This document shows positions 23,275 to 38,600 of a stretch of 64,000 bases of DNA, in pieces; position 1 is the first letter of the stretch; each line of letters opens with the position of its first letter. The DNA lies in NCBI RefSeq assembly GCF_963678635.1, contig NC_087068.1, positions 14,452,027-14,516,026 on the forward strand. Reading direction: 5' to 3'. The notes beneath the pieces were generated by a model. The model ran no database searches and was not told the origin of the DNA. It saw nothing but the letters and a program-made list of their open reading frames with translations. The position numbers and the translations under genes were made by a program. Source of the stretch: Symsagittifera roscoffensis (taxonomy: Eukaryota; Xenacoelomorpha; Acoela; Convolutidae).

Positions 23275-23482
23275 CGGGGGGATAATTAACTTTTTTTTGT
23301 TTCACATGGAAACTAAAAAAAATTGTGTTTCTTAACATCGCAAAATTGTTAAGTGGGAACCAGAAACAAAAATAAGTGGGAAGCCAAGAAACTGAAGGGC
23401 CAACCAGTCGAAAAGGCGATTACTTATCCAACAAGCTGAAAACTTATATTATTAAACGACATAACAACATATTGTCACAGGT

Positions 23483-24077
23483 TGTTGTAACTTACGTTAT
23501 TCTGATGTAATTTCGGCTTCAAGCTTCAGCCGAAATTAACTTGTTTTTGATCAACCGCCAACAATAACTTGTTTATGTAATGAGTGCAGTTTGAAGGAAG
23601 CATTAAACTGTTTTGCTTAAAAATAAACAGAAGATAGAAATTTTAGCACGATTAACTAAAGTATTTTTAGTAATAATATTAGCATAGTGAACCGTTTTGT
23701 TAAAAACAATTTATTCGATAAAATCGTTCATTGATTTTAGAGCCTAGTTTTTGATTCACAATTTTGACAAGTTAAGTTATCAAATAATGCATTTTGTAAA
23801 CTCTTAAGTGACTGTTCCTAAAATAGAAGTTAAGTTTTAGTTTAAAGAAGTGGTACTTTCGAGCGTCAGTCGCTGGGATTTAAATGGTGAATCTTTTGAT
23901 GACTTAGTATGAGTTTACCTAAATTGAAGAATAATAAAGTTTAGAACATCGATAATTAGCAATTTAGAAATTTAATGTAGAAATTCGTTTCAAAAATCGC
24001 GCCGCGACCGAATCTAAAAACAAATTGTTCAGTCGTGCCGAGAATTTATCTTGTGAAAGTCCGAACATGCAGTCACA
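23483..24077 (+). repeat. Candidate solo or left LTR with TG...CA ends
   Basis: This stretch starts TGTTGTAACTTACG and ends GTCACA. It carries AATAAAG near 23928. Four bases after the end a primer-site-like TGGCGCCC follows. No gag or pol frame comes after it, so it would be a remnant of an LTR retrotransposon. The left border is a guess from the TG end alone. Confidence 0.35.
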
Positions 24078-24081
24078 AAAT

Positions 24082-24099
24082 TGGCGCCCTGGACGCGGT
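24082..24099 (+). promoter_or_regulatory. Candidate primer-binding site after LTR remnant
   Basis: TGGCGCCCTGGACGCGGT starts with TGG and has the TGGCGCCC core common in retroelement primer sites. It lies a few bases after a CA end. The surrounding 24000-24260 is much richer in CG dinucleotides than the flanks. Confidence 0.35.
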
Positions 24100-24775
24100 A
24101 CGCGGTAATCGCGACTTGGTTCGCGCCGCATCTTGAACTTGACCCAAATTTCGTCGCGCCTAGAGTTCGAGTCTGGAAAGTCAGCATATCAAATAGCTAA
24201 ATCGCGCCGTGGGTCGCAAATTTCAAAGTCTGAACATAAGTCTGCGACTTCGATCCGAGTAGGTAACGTTTATCTGTGTGTACAAAAATAGTTTGAAGAG
24301 TGATCAAAATTACGTGAATAGTATTCATCTTCATGTGTTAGAACTCAATTTTGATTTCAAGTTAGATGAAATAAAAAAAAATTATATGTAAAATATACAT
24401 TCAAGCCAAGAATTCGTAACCAAACAAATTATGGAATTGCACGAAAGTCACTTCGTTTGACTGATGATGGTGTCCAAGACGCATCATCTTCTCAGGTGGT
24501 GTCTTTATCAACAAATGTGTGCGCTAAATTTGTTAAGGTAAATAACATAAAAAAAACTCAAAAAAGTGATCGAAAAATAGTTCAAAAATTGGAAAACATC
24601 GAGTTGTAAGAGCTTGTTCAAAAAAGAGGTAAATTAGAACATTTAGTGACAAAAGTTTCGAATTTTTAACAGTCTGACGAAATGTTCAAAGTGGAAAAAA
24701 ATGGCTCTTATTTTTATTGAAAGAACAAGTCCAAAGAGTCATTGTTAATTGGTAATTTGGCTTTAAAAAGAACAA
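24100..24775. other. CG-rich leader-like sequence, then plain AT-rich DNA
   Basis: 24100-24260 is CpG-rich and may be the remains of the retroelement leader. After that I see no gene or repeat. Confidence 0.3.
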
Positions 24776-25313
24776 GACTGCTCGTATCAGGGCGAAGCCC
24801 TGAATGTACCGACTACCTTTTAAGGTTTATTGAGCAGCAGTAATACATAAAAAAAATTAAATGAAATAAATTAAAATGCAAAATTTTTTTTCTAAAATTT
24901 GAAGTTTTTTATGAAAATTATCCCCCCACACGCCAAATAAAGTACAAAAAGATAGATTTCGTTCCTTGTAACAAATCAATTATGGCAAATAAGCTTCGTT
25001 CAACCAATTTGGAACGATTTATAAGACGGATTAAATCTCGCTTACGCGTTAATAGCGAGAATTATATTGCGCGGTAATTGTCCCAAATTGGTCAAAATGG
25101 CCAAAATGGCAATCTTTAAACCCTCATAACTTTACAAAAAATGATCACAGGTGAAATACCTTTTCAAATTTAAGCTCAGGACAACAATACCTTTTGAATG
25201 ATATAAAAAAATTCCGTCAAAAATGGCTAGTTAAAAAGTCGAAATTTGTCTGAAGAAAAAAAACCCACCCCGAGCACAAATATTCCGTTACTTTCGTATC
25301 GAAAGTCGGAACA
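24776..25313 (+). repeat. Dispersed single copy of the 551-bp repeat
   Basis: A full-length copy with both terminal hairpins, cagggcgaagccctg at the left and ctttcgtatcgaaag at the right. It is close to the array consensus and lies 1.4 kb upstream of the array. Confidence 0.9.
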
Positions 25314-26682
25314 ATTACTTTATCTAATGATAAAAACGTATTATTTGAAATGCGAACTTTGTTTTCTCCTTGCATTGACTGTTTCAAAAGTGTCTGTGAT
25401 CCCGTCTTCACTTATAAGTTTGCGAATTTTTTATTTCCATAGGATCGTCTTATAATTTTAAGCATATATTTTTTAAAAATCACAGATATTTTGATATCTA
25501 ACCAGAAAGAGTTTTTAATTTTCCTGATTCTTATCAAACTATCACGTTTCATAGTTTTACACAATTCCTCCTTGCAAGTCGGTATTACTTTTAATTTTTT
25601 CATACGTCGCTCTTATTAGCTCTTTGATTGATCAGTACATTGTTTGATATATCACTTGCACATACAAATTATGCTGTTTTAGAAGACTAGATAAATTGAG
25701 GTGAAATGAAAGTTGCCATATTATTGCGCAAGATGTAATTGCCCTTTTCAAAAATGTTAACAACATTTGTTTTAGTTCATTTTTCATTAGTAACTAGACC
25801 TAATTACTAATGAGATTTTCTTCTTGAGCTTTTTTGCGTTAAACTCTAAAATGGCTAACTTATCATTGCTTATGGTGACATTGTTCGGAAAAAAATAATT
25901 TTTGGACCTGCTAACGTCGCTTACCTCCTGCTGTTGGATTTAAGCCTTAAATATGACATCAAAAGCGCCCGACTTTTTTGCAAATAATTCTACCTTATTC
26001 TTCTGACAGACACTTGGCAAGTCATTAATATAGAGCAAAAAAACACCGAATCCTACGTAGTTAAATTGAAGTTTTGTTGCTCAAACTCGAATTTAAAAAA
26101 AAATCAGGTACTATTTGCAATTTTTCAGTTGTTAACTTCACACATTATCAATTTCACCTCATAAACCATTTATTTTTCATTTCTTCAGGAAAGTTTTATG
26201 TTCAACTGTATCCACGCTGAGCTGTTTTTTTTTCAACTCCACACTATTTATTCAGTGAGGCTCAAGATAGCATCAACTGTGCTTTTTATATCTGAATTTT
26301 AACAGAAAAAGTAGAAAGGCATATATTTGTTTCAAAACGTTTTCATAAAGTTGAAAAACAATTTGTCGAACAATTTCTCAATAATTGGTTAAGGAGAAAT
26401 ATGAGGTTACATCAGTCGGACATGGTTCTATTATTATCAACTGGCTGTAGTCTTGAAACTTGATGGATATTATAATAGTTCTGAACAGCTGTGAACATGG
26501 ATACCTGGTTGCAAGACACACAGCACAATGCTCCAATAAGTCGTTTTAAGGAAACAAATCTAAAATGATTTTAAGAAAATCAAACATTAAATGAAAACTT
26601 ATGCTTGCAGTTTCTCTTTTCAATTTTCCTGCTTTTTGTTTTTCAAAAGCATGCGATTGAATTAGGTTACAAACAAAAACAA
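25314..26682. other. Spacer between dispersed copy and array; no gene recognised
   Basis: AT-rich sequence with only short frames, no splice-bounded coding stretch and no repeat that I can identify. Confidence 0.4.
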
Positions 26683-29600
26683 GACTGCTCATATCAGGGA
26701 GAAGCCCTGAATGTTCCGACTGCCTTTTAAAGCCTTTTAAGGTTTATGGAGCAGCAGTAAAAGCATTAAAAAAATTAAAGGAAATAAATAAAAATAAAAT
26801 TTTTTTCTAAAATTTGAAATTTTTTGTAAAAATCATCCCCCCACGCCATATAAAGTACAAAAAGAGAGGTTTCATTCCTTGTAACAAATCAATTATGGCA
26901 AATAAGCTTCGTTCAACCAATTTGGAACGATTTATAAGACGGATTAAATCTCCGCTTACGCGTTAATAGCGCGAATTATATCGCGCGTTAATTGTCCCAA
27001 GTTGGTCAAATTGGTCAAAATGGCAATTTTTAAACCCTCATAACTTTACAAAAAATGATCACAGGTGAAATATTTTTTCAAATTTAAGTTCAAGACAACA
27101 ATAGTTTTCGAATGATATAAAAAATTCCATCAAAAATGGCTAGTTAAAAAGTCGAACTTGGTCTGAAGAAAAAAAAACCCACCCCGAGCACAAATATTCC
27201 GTTACTTTCGTATCGAAAGTCGGAACAACAAGACTGCTCGTATCAGGGCGAAGCCCTGAATGTTCCGACTGCCCTTAAGGTTTATGAAGCAGTAATAACA
27301 TAAACAACATAAAAACACTAAATGAAATTAAAAAAACGAACATTTTTGTTTTCTAAAATTTGAAAATTTTTCAATGAAAATCATCCCCCCACACGCCATA
27401 TAAAGAACAAAAAGAGAGATTTTGTTCCTTGTAACAAATCAATTATGGCAAATAAGCTTCGTTCAACCAATTTGGAACGATTTATAAGACGGATTAAATC
27501 TCCGCTTACGCGTTAATAGCGCGAATTATATCGCGCGTTAATTGTCCCAAATTGGTCAAAATGGCCAAAATGGCAATCTTTAAACCCTCATAACTCTACG
27601 AAAAATGATCACAGGTGAAATATTGTTTCAAATTTAAGCTCAGGACAACAATACTTTTTGAATGATAAAAAAAATTCCGTCAAAAATAGCTAGTTAAAAT
27701 GTCGAAATTTGTCTGAAGAAAAAACAAACCCACCCCGAGCACAAATATTCCGTTACTTTCGTATCAAAAGTAGGGACAACAAGACTGCTCGTATCAAAGC
27801 GAAGCCCTGAATGTTCCGACTGCCTTTAAGGTTTATGAAGCAGTAATAACATAAACAACATAAAAACATTAAATGAAATTTAAAAAAATCGAACATTTTT
27901 GATTTCTAAAATTTGAAAAATTTTCAATGAAAATCATCACCCCACACGCCATATTAAGTACAAAAAGAGAAATTTTGTTCCTTGTAACAAATCAATTATG
28001 GCAAATAAGCTTCGTTCAACCAAATTGGAACGATTTATAAGACGTATTAAATCTCCGCTTACGCGTTATTAGCGCGAATTATATCGCGCGTTAATTGTCC
28101 CAGATTGGTCAAAATGGCGAAAATGGTAATCTTTAAACCCTCATAACTCAACAAAAAAAAATCACAGGTGAAATATTTTTTAAAATTTAAGCTCAGGACA
28201 ACAATACCTTTTGAATGATAAAAAAAAATTCCGTCAAAATGGCTAGTTAAAAAGTCGAAATTTGTCTGAAGAAAAAACAAACCCACCCCGAGCACAAATA
28301 TTCCGTTACTTTCGTATCGAAAGTCGGAACAACAAGACTGCTCGTATCAGGGCGAAGCTCTGAATGTTCCGACTGCCTTTAAGGTTTATGGAGCAGTAAT
28401 AACATAAACAACATAAAAACATTAAATGAAATTTAAAAAAAGAACATTTTTGTTTTCTAAAATTTGAAAATTTTTCAATGAAAATCATCCTCCCACACGC
28501 CATATAAAGAACAAAAAGAGAGATTTTGTTCCTTGTAACAAATCAATTATGGCAAATAAGCTTCGTTCAACCAATTTGGAACGATTTATAAGACGGATTA
28601 AATCTCCGCTTACGCGTTAATAGCGCGAATTATATCGCGCGTTAATTGTCCCAGATTGGTCAAAATGGCGAAAATGGTAATCTTTAAACCCTCATAACTC
28701 TACAAAAAATAATCACAGGTGAAATATTTTTTAAAATTTAAGCTCAGGACAACAATACCTTTTGAATGATAAAAAAAATCCGTCAAAATGGCTAGTTAAA
28801 AAGTCGAAATTTGTCTGAAGAAAAAACAAACCCACCCCGAGCACAAATATTCCGTTACTTTCGTATCGAAAGTCGGAACAACAAGACTGCTCGTATCAGG
28901 GCGAAACCCTGAATGTTCCGACTGCCTTTAAGGTTTATGAAGCAGTAATAACATAAACAACATAAAAACATTAATTGAAATTTAAAAAAACGAACATTTT
29001 TGATTTCTAAAATTTGAAAAATTTTCAATGAAAATCATCCCCCCACACGCCATATTAAGTACAAAAAGAGAAATTTCGTTCCTTGTAACAAATCAATTAT
29101 GGCAAATAAGCTTCGTTCAACCAAATTGGAACGATTTATAAGACGTATTAAATCTCCGCTTACGCGTTATTAGCGCGAATTATATCGCGCGTTAATTGTC
29201 CCAGATTGGTCAAAATGGCGAAAATGGTAATCTTTAAACCCTCATAACTCAACAAAAAAAAATCACAGGTAAAATATTTTTTAAAATTTAAGCTCAGGAC
29301 AACAATACCTTTTGAATGATAAAAAAAAATTCCGTCAAAATGGCTAGTTAAAAAGTCGAAATTTGTCTGAAGAAAAAACAAACCCACCCCGAGCACAAAT
29401 ATTCCGTTACTTTCGTATCGAAAGTCGGAACAACAAGACTGCTCGTATCAGGGCGAAGCTCTGAATGTTCCGACTGCCTTTAAGGTTTATGGAGCAGTAA
29501 TAACATAAACAACATAAAAACATTAAATGAAATTTAAAAAAAGAACATTTTTGTTTTCTAAAATTTGAAAATTTTTCAATGAAAATCATCCCCCCACACG

Positions 29601-32600
29601 CCATATAAAGAACAAAAAGAGAGATTTTGTTCCTTATAACAAATCAATTATGGCAAATAAGCTTCGTTCAACCAATTTGGAACGATTTATAAGACGGATT
29701 AAATCTCCGCTTACGCGTTAATAGCGCGAATTATATCGCGCGTTAATTGTCCCAGATTGGTCAAAATGGCGAAAATGGTAATCTTTAAACCCTCATAACT
29801 CTACAAAAAATAATCACAGGTGAAATACCTTTTCAAATTTAAGCTCAGGACAACAATACCTTTTGAATGATATAAAAAAATTCCGTCAAAAATGGCTAGT
29901 TAAAAAGTCGAAATTTGTCTGAAGAAAAAACAAACCCACCCCGAGCACAAATATTCCGTTACTTTCGTATCGAAAGTCGGAACAACAAGACTGCTCGTAT
30001 CAGGGCGAAGCCCTGAATGTTCCGACTGCCCTTAAGGTTTATGAAGCAGTAATAACATAAACAACATAAAAACACTAAATGAAATTAAAAAAACGAACAT
30101 TTTTGTTTTCTAAAATTTGAAAATTTTTCAATGAAAATCATCCCCCCACACGCCATATAAAGAACAAAAAGAGAAATTTCGTTCCTTGTAACAAATCAAT
30201 TATGGCAAATAAGCTTCGTTCAACCAAATTGGAACGATTTATAAGACGTATTAAATCTCCGCTTACGCGTTATTAGCGCGAATTATATCGCGCGTTAATT
30301 GTCCCAGATTGGTCAAAATGGCGAAAATGGTAATCTTTAAACCCTCATAACTCAACAAAAAAAAATCACAGGTAAAATATTTTTTAAAATTTAAGCTCAG
30401 GACAACAATACCTTTTGAATGATAAAAAAAAATTCCGTCAAAATGGCTAGTTAAAAAGTCGAAATTTGTCTGAAGAAAAAACAAACCCACCCCGAGCACA
30501 AATATTCCGTTACTTTCGTATCGAAAGTCGGAACAACAAGACTGCTCGTATCAGGGCGAAGCTCTGAATGTTCCGACTGCCTTTAAGGTTTATGGAGCAG
30601 TAATAACATAAACAACATAAAAACATTAATTGAAATTTAAAAAAACGAACATTTTTGATTTCTAAAATTTGAAAAATTTTCAATGAAAATCATCCCCCCA
30701 CACGCCATATTAAGTACAAAAAGAGAAATTTCGTTCCTTGTAACAAATCAATTATGGCAAATAAGCTTCGTTCAACCAAATTGGAACGATTTATAAGACG
30801 TATTAAATCTCCGCTTACGCGTTATTAGCGCGAATTATATCGCGCGTTAATTGTCCCAGATTGGTCAAAATGGCGAAAATGGTAATCTTTAAACCCTCAT
30901 AACTCAACAAAAAAAAATCACAGGTAAAATATTTTTTAAAATTTAAGCTCAGGACAACAATACCTTTTGAATGATAAAAAAAAATTCCGTCAAAATGGCT
31001 AGTTAAAAAGTCGAAATTTGTCTGAAGAAAAAACAAACCCACCCCGAGCACAAATATTCCGTTACTTTCGTATCGAAAGTCGGAACAACAAGACTGCTCG
31101 TATCAGGGCGAAGCCCTGAATGTTCCGACTGCCCTTAAGGTTTATGAAGCAGTAATAACATAAACAACATAAAAACACTAAATGAAATTAAAAAAACGAA
31201 CATTTTTGTTTTCTAAAATTTGAAAATTTTTCAATGAAAATCATCCCCCCACACGCCATATAAAGAACAAAAAGAGAGATTTTGTTCCTTGTAACAAATC
31301 AATTATGGCAAATAAGCTTCGTTCAACCAATTTGGAACGATTTATAAGACGGATTAAATCTCCGCTTACGCGTTAATAGCGCGAATTATATCGCGCGTTA
31401 ATTGTCCCAAATTGGTCAAAATGGCCAAAATGGCAATCTTTAAACCCTCATAACTCTACGAAAAATGATCACAGGTGAAATATTGTTTCAAATTTAAGCT
31501 CAGGACAACAATACTTTTTGAATGATAAAAAAAATTCCGTCAAAAATAGCTAGTTAAAATGTCGAAATTTGTCTGAAGAAAAAACAAACCCACCCCGAGC
31601 ACAAATATTCCGTTACTTTCGTATCAAAAGTAGGGACAACAAGACTGCTCGTATCAAAGCGAAGCCCTGAATGTTCCGACTGCCTTTAAGGTTTATGAAG
31701 CAGTAATAACATAAACAACATAAAAACATTAAATGAAATTTAAAAAAATCGAACATTTTTGATTTCTAAAATTTGAAAAATTTTCAATGAAAATCATCAC
31801 CCCACACGCCATATTAAGTACAAAAAGAGAAATTTTGTTCCTTGTAACAAATCAATTATGGCAAATAAGCTTCGTTCAACCAAATTGGAACGATTTATAA
31901 GACGTATTAAATCTCCGCTTACGCGTTATTAGCGCGAATTATATCGCGCGTTAATTGTCCCAGATTGGTCAAAATGGCGAAAATGGTAATCTTTAAACCC
32001 TCATAACTCAACAAAAAAAAATCACAGGTGAAATATTTTTTAAAATTTAAGCTCAGGACAACAATACCTTTTGAATGATAAAAAAAAATTCCGTCAAAAT
32101 GGCTAGTTAAAAAGTCGAAATTTGTCTGAAGAAAAAACAAACCCACCCCGAGCACAAATATTCCGTTACTTTCGTATCGAAAGTCGGAACAACAAGACTG
32201 CTCGTATCAGGGCGAAGCTCTGAATGTTCCGACTGCCTTTAAGGTTTATGGAGCAGTAATAACATAAACAACATAAAAACATTAAATGAAATTTAAAAAA
32301 AGAACATTTTTGTTTTCTAAAATTTGAAAATTTTTCAATGAAAATCATCCTCCCACACGCCATATAAAGAACAAAAAGAGAGATTTTGTTCCTTGTAACA
32401 AATCAATTATGGCAAATAAGCTTCGTTCAACCAATTTGGAACGATTTATAAGACGGATTAAATCTCCGCTTACGCGTTAATAGCGCGAATTATATCGCGC
32501 GTTAATTGTCCCAGATTGGTCAAAATGGCGAAAATGGTAATCTTTAAACCCTCATAACTCTACAAAAAATAATCACAGGTGAAATATTTTTTAAAATTTA

Positions 32601-35600
32601 AGCTCAGGACAACAATACCTTTTGAATGATAAAAAAAATCCGTCAAAATGGCTAGTTAAAAAGTCGAAATTTGTCTGAAGAAAAAACAAACCCACCCCGA
32701 GCACAAATATTCCGTTACTTTCGTATCGAAAGTCGGAACAACAAGACTGCTCGTATCAGGGCGAAACCCTGAATGTTCCGACTGCCTTTAAGGTTTATGA
32801 AGCAGTAATAACATAAACAACATAAAAACATTAATTGAAATTTAAAAAAACGAACATTTTTGATTTCTAAAATTTGAAAAATTTTCAATGAAAATCATCC
32901 CCCCACACGCCATATTAAGTACAAAAAGAGAAATTTCGTTCCTTGTAACAAATCAATTATGGCAAATAAGCTTCGTTCAACCAAATTGGAACGATTTATA
33001 AGACGTATTAAATCTCCGCTTACGCGTTATTAGCGCGAATTATATCGCGCGTTAATTGTCCCAGATTGGTCAAAATGGCGAAAATGGTAATCTTTAAACC
33101 CTCATAACTCAACAAAAAAAAATCACAGGTAAAATATTTTTTAAAATTTAAGCTCAGGACAACAATACCTTTTGAATGATAAAAAAAAATTCCGTCAAAA
33201 TGGCTAGTTAAAAAGTCGAAATTTGTCTGAAGAAAAAACAAACCCACCCCGAGCACAAATATTCCGTTACTTTCGTATCGAAAGTCGGAACAACAAGACT
33301 GCTCGTATCAGGGCGAAGCTCTGAATGTTCCGACTGCCTTTAAGGTTTATGGAGCAGTAATAACATAAACAACATAAAAACATTAAATGAAATTTAAAAA
33401 AAGAACATTTTTGTTTTCTAAAATTTGAAAATTTTTCAATGAAAATCATCCCCCCACACGCCATATAAAGAACAAAAAGAGAGATTTTGTTCCTTATAAC
33501 AAATCAATTATGGCAAATAAGCTTCGTTCAACCAATTTGGAACGATTTATAAGACGGATTAAATCTCCGCTTACGCGTTAATAGCGCGAATTATATCGCG
33601 CGTTAATTGTCCCAGATTGGTCAAAATGGCGAAAATGGTAATCTTTAAACCCTCATAACTCTACAAAAAATAATCACAGGTGAAATATTTTTTAAAATTT
33701 AAGCTCAGGACAACAATACCTTTTGAATGATAAAAAAAATTCCGTCAAAATGGCTAGTTAAAAAGTCGAAATTTGTCTGAAGAAAAAACAAACCCACCCC
33801 GAGCACAAATATTCCGTTACTTTCGTATCGAAAGTCGGAACAACAAGACTGCTCGTATCAAGGCGAAGCCCTGAATGTTCCGACTGCCCTTAAGGTTTAT
33901 GAAGCAGTAATAACATAAACAACATAAAAACACTAAATGAAATTAAAAAAACGAACATTTTTGTTTTCTAAAATTTGAAAATTTTTCAATGAAAATCATC
34001 CCCCCACACGCCATATAAAGAACAAAAAGAGAGATTTTGTTCCTTGTAAAAAATCAATTATGGCAAATAAGCTTCGTTCAACCAATTTGGAACGATTTAT
34101 AAGACGGATTAAATCTCCGCTTACGCGTTAATAGCGCGAATTATATCGCGCGTTAATTGTCCCAAATTGGTCAAAATGGCCAAAATGGCAATCTTTAAAC
34201 CCTCATAACTCTACGAAAAATGATCACAGGTGAAATATTGTTTCAAATTTAAGCTCAGGACAACAATACTTTTTGAATGATAAAAAAAATTCCGTCAAAA
34301 ATGGCTAGTTAAAATGTCGAAATTTGTCTGAAGAAAAAACAAACCCACCCCGAGCACAAATATTCCGTTACTTTCGTATCAAAAGTAGGGACAACAAGAC
34401 TGCTCGTATCAAAGCGAAGCCCTGAATGTTCCGACTGCCTTTAAGGTTTATGAAGCAGTAATAACATAAACAACATAAAAACATTAAATGAAATTTAAAA
34501 AAATCGAACATTTTTGATTTCTAAAATTTGAAAAATTTTCAATGAAAATCATCACCCCACACGCCATATTAAGTACAAAAAGCGAAATTTTGTTCCTTGT
34601 AACAAATCAATTATGGCAAATAAGCTTCGTTCAACCAAATTGGAACGATTTATAAGACGTATTAAATCTCCGCTTACGCGTTATTAGCGCGAATTATATC
34701 GCGCGTTAATTGTCCCAGATTGGTCAAAATGGCGAAAATGGTAATCTTTAAACCCTCATAACTCTACAAAAAATAATCACAGGTGAAATATTTTTTTAAA
34801 ATTTAAGCTCAGGACAACAATACCTTTTGAATGATAAAAAAAAATTCCGTCAAAATGGCTAGTTAAAAAGTCGAAATTTGTCTGAAGAAAAAACAAACCC
34901 ACCCCGAGCACAAATATTCCGTTACTTTCGTATCGAAAGTCGGAACAACAAGACTGCTCGTATCAGGGCGAAGCTCTGAATGTTCCGACTGCCTTTAAGG
35001 TTTATGGAGCAGTAATAACATAAACAACATAAAAACATTAAATGAAATTTAAAAAAAGAACATTTTTGTTTTCTAAAATTTGAAAATTTTTCAATGAAAA
35101 TCATCCTCCCACACGCCATATAAAGAACAAAAAGAGAGATTTTGTTCCTTGTAACAAATCAATTATGGCAAATAAGCTTCGTTCAACCAATTTGGAACGA
35201 TTTATAAGACGGATTAAATCTCCGCTTACGCGTTAATAGCGCGAATTATATCGCGCGTTAATTGTCCCAGATTGGTCAAAATGGCGAAAATGGTAATCTT
35301 TAAACCCTCATAACTCTACAAAAAATAATCACAGGTGAAATATTTTTTTAAAATTTAAGCTCAGGACAACAATACCTTTTGAATGATAAAAAAAAATCCG
35401 TCAAAATGGCTAGTTAAAAAGTCGAAATTTGTCTGAAGAAAAAACAAACCCACCCCGAGCACAAATATTCCGTTACTTTCGTATCGAAAGTCGGAACAAC
35501 AAGACTGCTCGTATCAGGGCGAAACCCTGAATGTTCCGACTGCCTTTAAGGTTTATGAAGCAGTAATAACATAAACAACATAAAAACATTAATTGAAATT

Positions 35601-38600
35601 TAAAAAAACGAACATTTTTGATTTCTAAAATTTGAAAAATTTTCAATGAAAATCATCCCCCCACACGCCATATTAAGTACAAAAAGAGAAATTTCGTTCC
35701 TTGTAACAAATCAATTATGGCAAATAAGCTTCGTTCAACCAAATTGGAACGATTTATAAGACGTATTAAATCTCCGCTTACGCGTTATTAGCGCGAATTA
35801 TATCGCGCGTTAATTGTCCCAGATTGGTCAAAATGGCGAAAATGGTAATCTTTAAACCCTCATAACTCAACAAAAAAAATCACAGGTGAAATATTTTTTA
35901 AAATTTAAGCTCAGGACAACAATACCTTTTGAATGATAAAAAAAAATTCCGTCAAAATGGCTAGTTAAAAAGTCGAAATTTGTCTGAAGAAAAAACAAAC
36001 CCACCCCGAGCACAAATATTCCGTTACTTTCGTATCGAAAGTCGGAACAACAAGACTGCTCGTATCAGGGCGAAGCTCTGAATGTTCCGACTGCCTTTAA
36101 GGTTTATGGAGCAGTAATAACATAAACAACATAAAAACATTAAATGAAATTTAAATAAAGAACATTTTTGTTTTCTAAAATTTGAAAAATTTTCAATGAA
36201 AATCATCCCCCCACACGCCATATTAAGTACAAAAAGAGAAATTTCGTTCCTTGTAACAAATCAATTATGGCAAATAAGCTTCGTTCAACCAAATTGGAAC
36301 GATTTATAAGACGTATTAAATCTCCGCTTACGCGTTATTAGCGCGAATTATATCGCGCGTTAATTGTCCCAGATTGGTCAAAATGGCGAAAATAGTAATC
36401 TTTAAACCCTCATAACTCAACAAAAAAAAATCACAGGTGAAATATTTTTTAAAATTTAAGCTCAGGACAACAATACCTTTTGAATGATAAAAAAAAATTC
36501 CGTCAAAATGGCTAGTTAAAAAGTCGAAATTTGTCTGAAGAAAAAACAAACCCACCCCGAGCACAAATATTCCGTTACTTTCGTATCGAAAGTCGGAACA
36601 ACAAGACTGCTCGTATCAGGGCGAAGCTCTGAATGTTCCGACTGCCTTTAAGGTTTATGGAGCAGTAATAACATAAACAACATAAAAACATTAAATGAAA
36701 TTTAAAAAAAGAACATTTTTGTTTTCTAAAATTTGAAAAATTTTCAATGAAAATCATCCCCCCACACGCCATATTAAGTACAAAAAGAGAAATTTCGTTC
36801 CTTGTAACAAATCAATTATGGCAAATAAGCTTCGTTCAACCAAATTGGAACGATTTATAAGACGTATTAAATCTCCGCTTACGCGTTATTAGCGCGAATT
36901 ATATCGCGCGTTAATTGTCCCAGATTGGTCAAAATGGCGAAAATGGTAATCTTCAAACCCTCATAACTCAACAAAAAAAAATCACAGGTGAAATATTTTT
37001 TAAAATTTAAGCTCAGGGCAACAATACCTTTTGAATGATAAAAAAAATTCCGTCAAAATGGCTAGTTAAAAAGTCGAAATTTGTCTGAAGAAAAAACAAA
37101 CCCACCCCGAGCACAAATATTCCGTTACTTTCGTATCGAAAGTCGGAACAACAAGACTGCTCGTATCAGGGCGAAGCTCTGAATGTTCCGACTGCCTTTA
37201 AGGTTTATGGAGCAGTAATAACATAAACAACATAAAAACATTAAATGAAATTTAAAAAAAGAACATTTTTGTTTTCTAAAATTTGAAAAATTTTCAATGA
37301 AAATCATCCCCCCACACGCCATATTAAGTACAAAAAGAGAAATTTCGTTCCTTGTAACAAATCAATTATGGCAAATAAGCTTCGTTCAACCAATTTGGAA
37401 CGATTTATAAGACGGATTAAATCTCCGCTAACGCGTTAATAGTGCGAATTATATCGCGCGTTAATTGTCCCAAATTGGTCAAATTGGCCAAAATGGCAAT
37501 CTTTAAATCCTCATAACTTTTCGAAAAATGATCACAGGTGAAATATTTTTTAAAATTTAAGCTCAGGACAACAATACCTTTTGAATGATAAAAAAAATCC
37601 GTCAAAATGGCTAGTTAAAAAGTCGAAATTTGTCTGAAGAAAAAACAAACCCACCCCGAGCACAAATATTCCGTTACTTTCGTATCGAAAGTCGGAACAA
37701 CAAGACTGCTCGTATCAGGGCGAAACCCTGAATGTTCCGACTGCCTTTAAGGTTTATGAAGCAGTAATAACATAAACAGCATAAAAACATTAATTGAAAT
37801 TTAAAAAAACGAACATTTTTGATTTCTAAAATTTGAAAAATTTTCAATGAAAATCATCCCCCCACACGCCATATTAAGTACAAAAAGAGAAATTTCGTTC
37901 CTTGTAACAAATCAATTATGGCAAATAAGCTTCGTTCAACCAAATTGGAACGATTTATAAGACGTATTAAATCTCCGCTTACGCGTTATTAGCGCGAATT
38001 ATATCGCGCGTTAATTGTCCCAGATTGGTCAAAATGGCGAAAATGGTAATCTTTAAACCCTCATAACTCAACAAAAAAAAATCACAGGTGAAATATTTTT
38101 TAAAATTTAAGCTCAGGACAACAATACCTATTGAATGATAAAAAAAAATTCCGTCAAAATGGCTAGTTAAAAAGTCGAAATTTGTCTGAAGAAAAAACAA
38201 ACCCACCCCGAGCACAAATATTCCGTTACTTTCGTATCCAAAGCCGGAACAACAAGACTGCTCGTATCAGGGCGAAGCTCTGAATGTTCCGACTTCCTTT
38301 AAGGTTTATGGAGCAGTAATAACATAAACAACATAAAAACATTAAATGAAATTTAAAAAAAGAACATTTTTGTTTTCTAAAATTTGAAAATTTTTCAATG
38401 AAAATCATCCCCCCACACGCCATATAAAGAACAAAAAGAGAGATTTTGTTCCTTATAACAAATCAATTATGGCAAATAAGCTTCGTTCAACCAATTTGGA
38501 ACGATTTATAAGACGGATTAAATCTCCGCTTACGCGTTAATAGCGCGAATTATATCGCGCGTTAATTGTCCCAGATTGGTCAAAATGGCGAAAATGGTAA

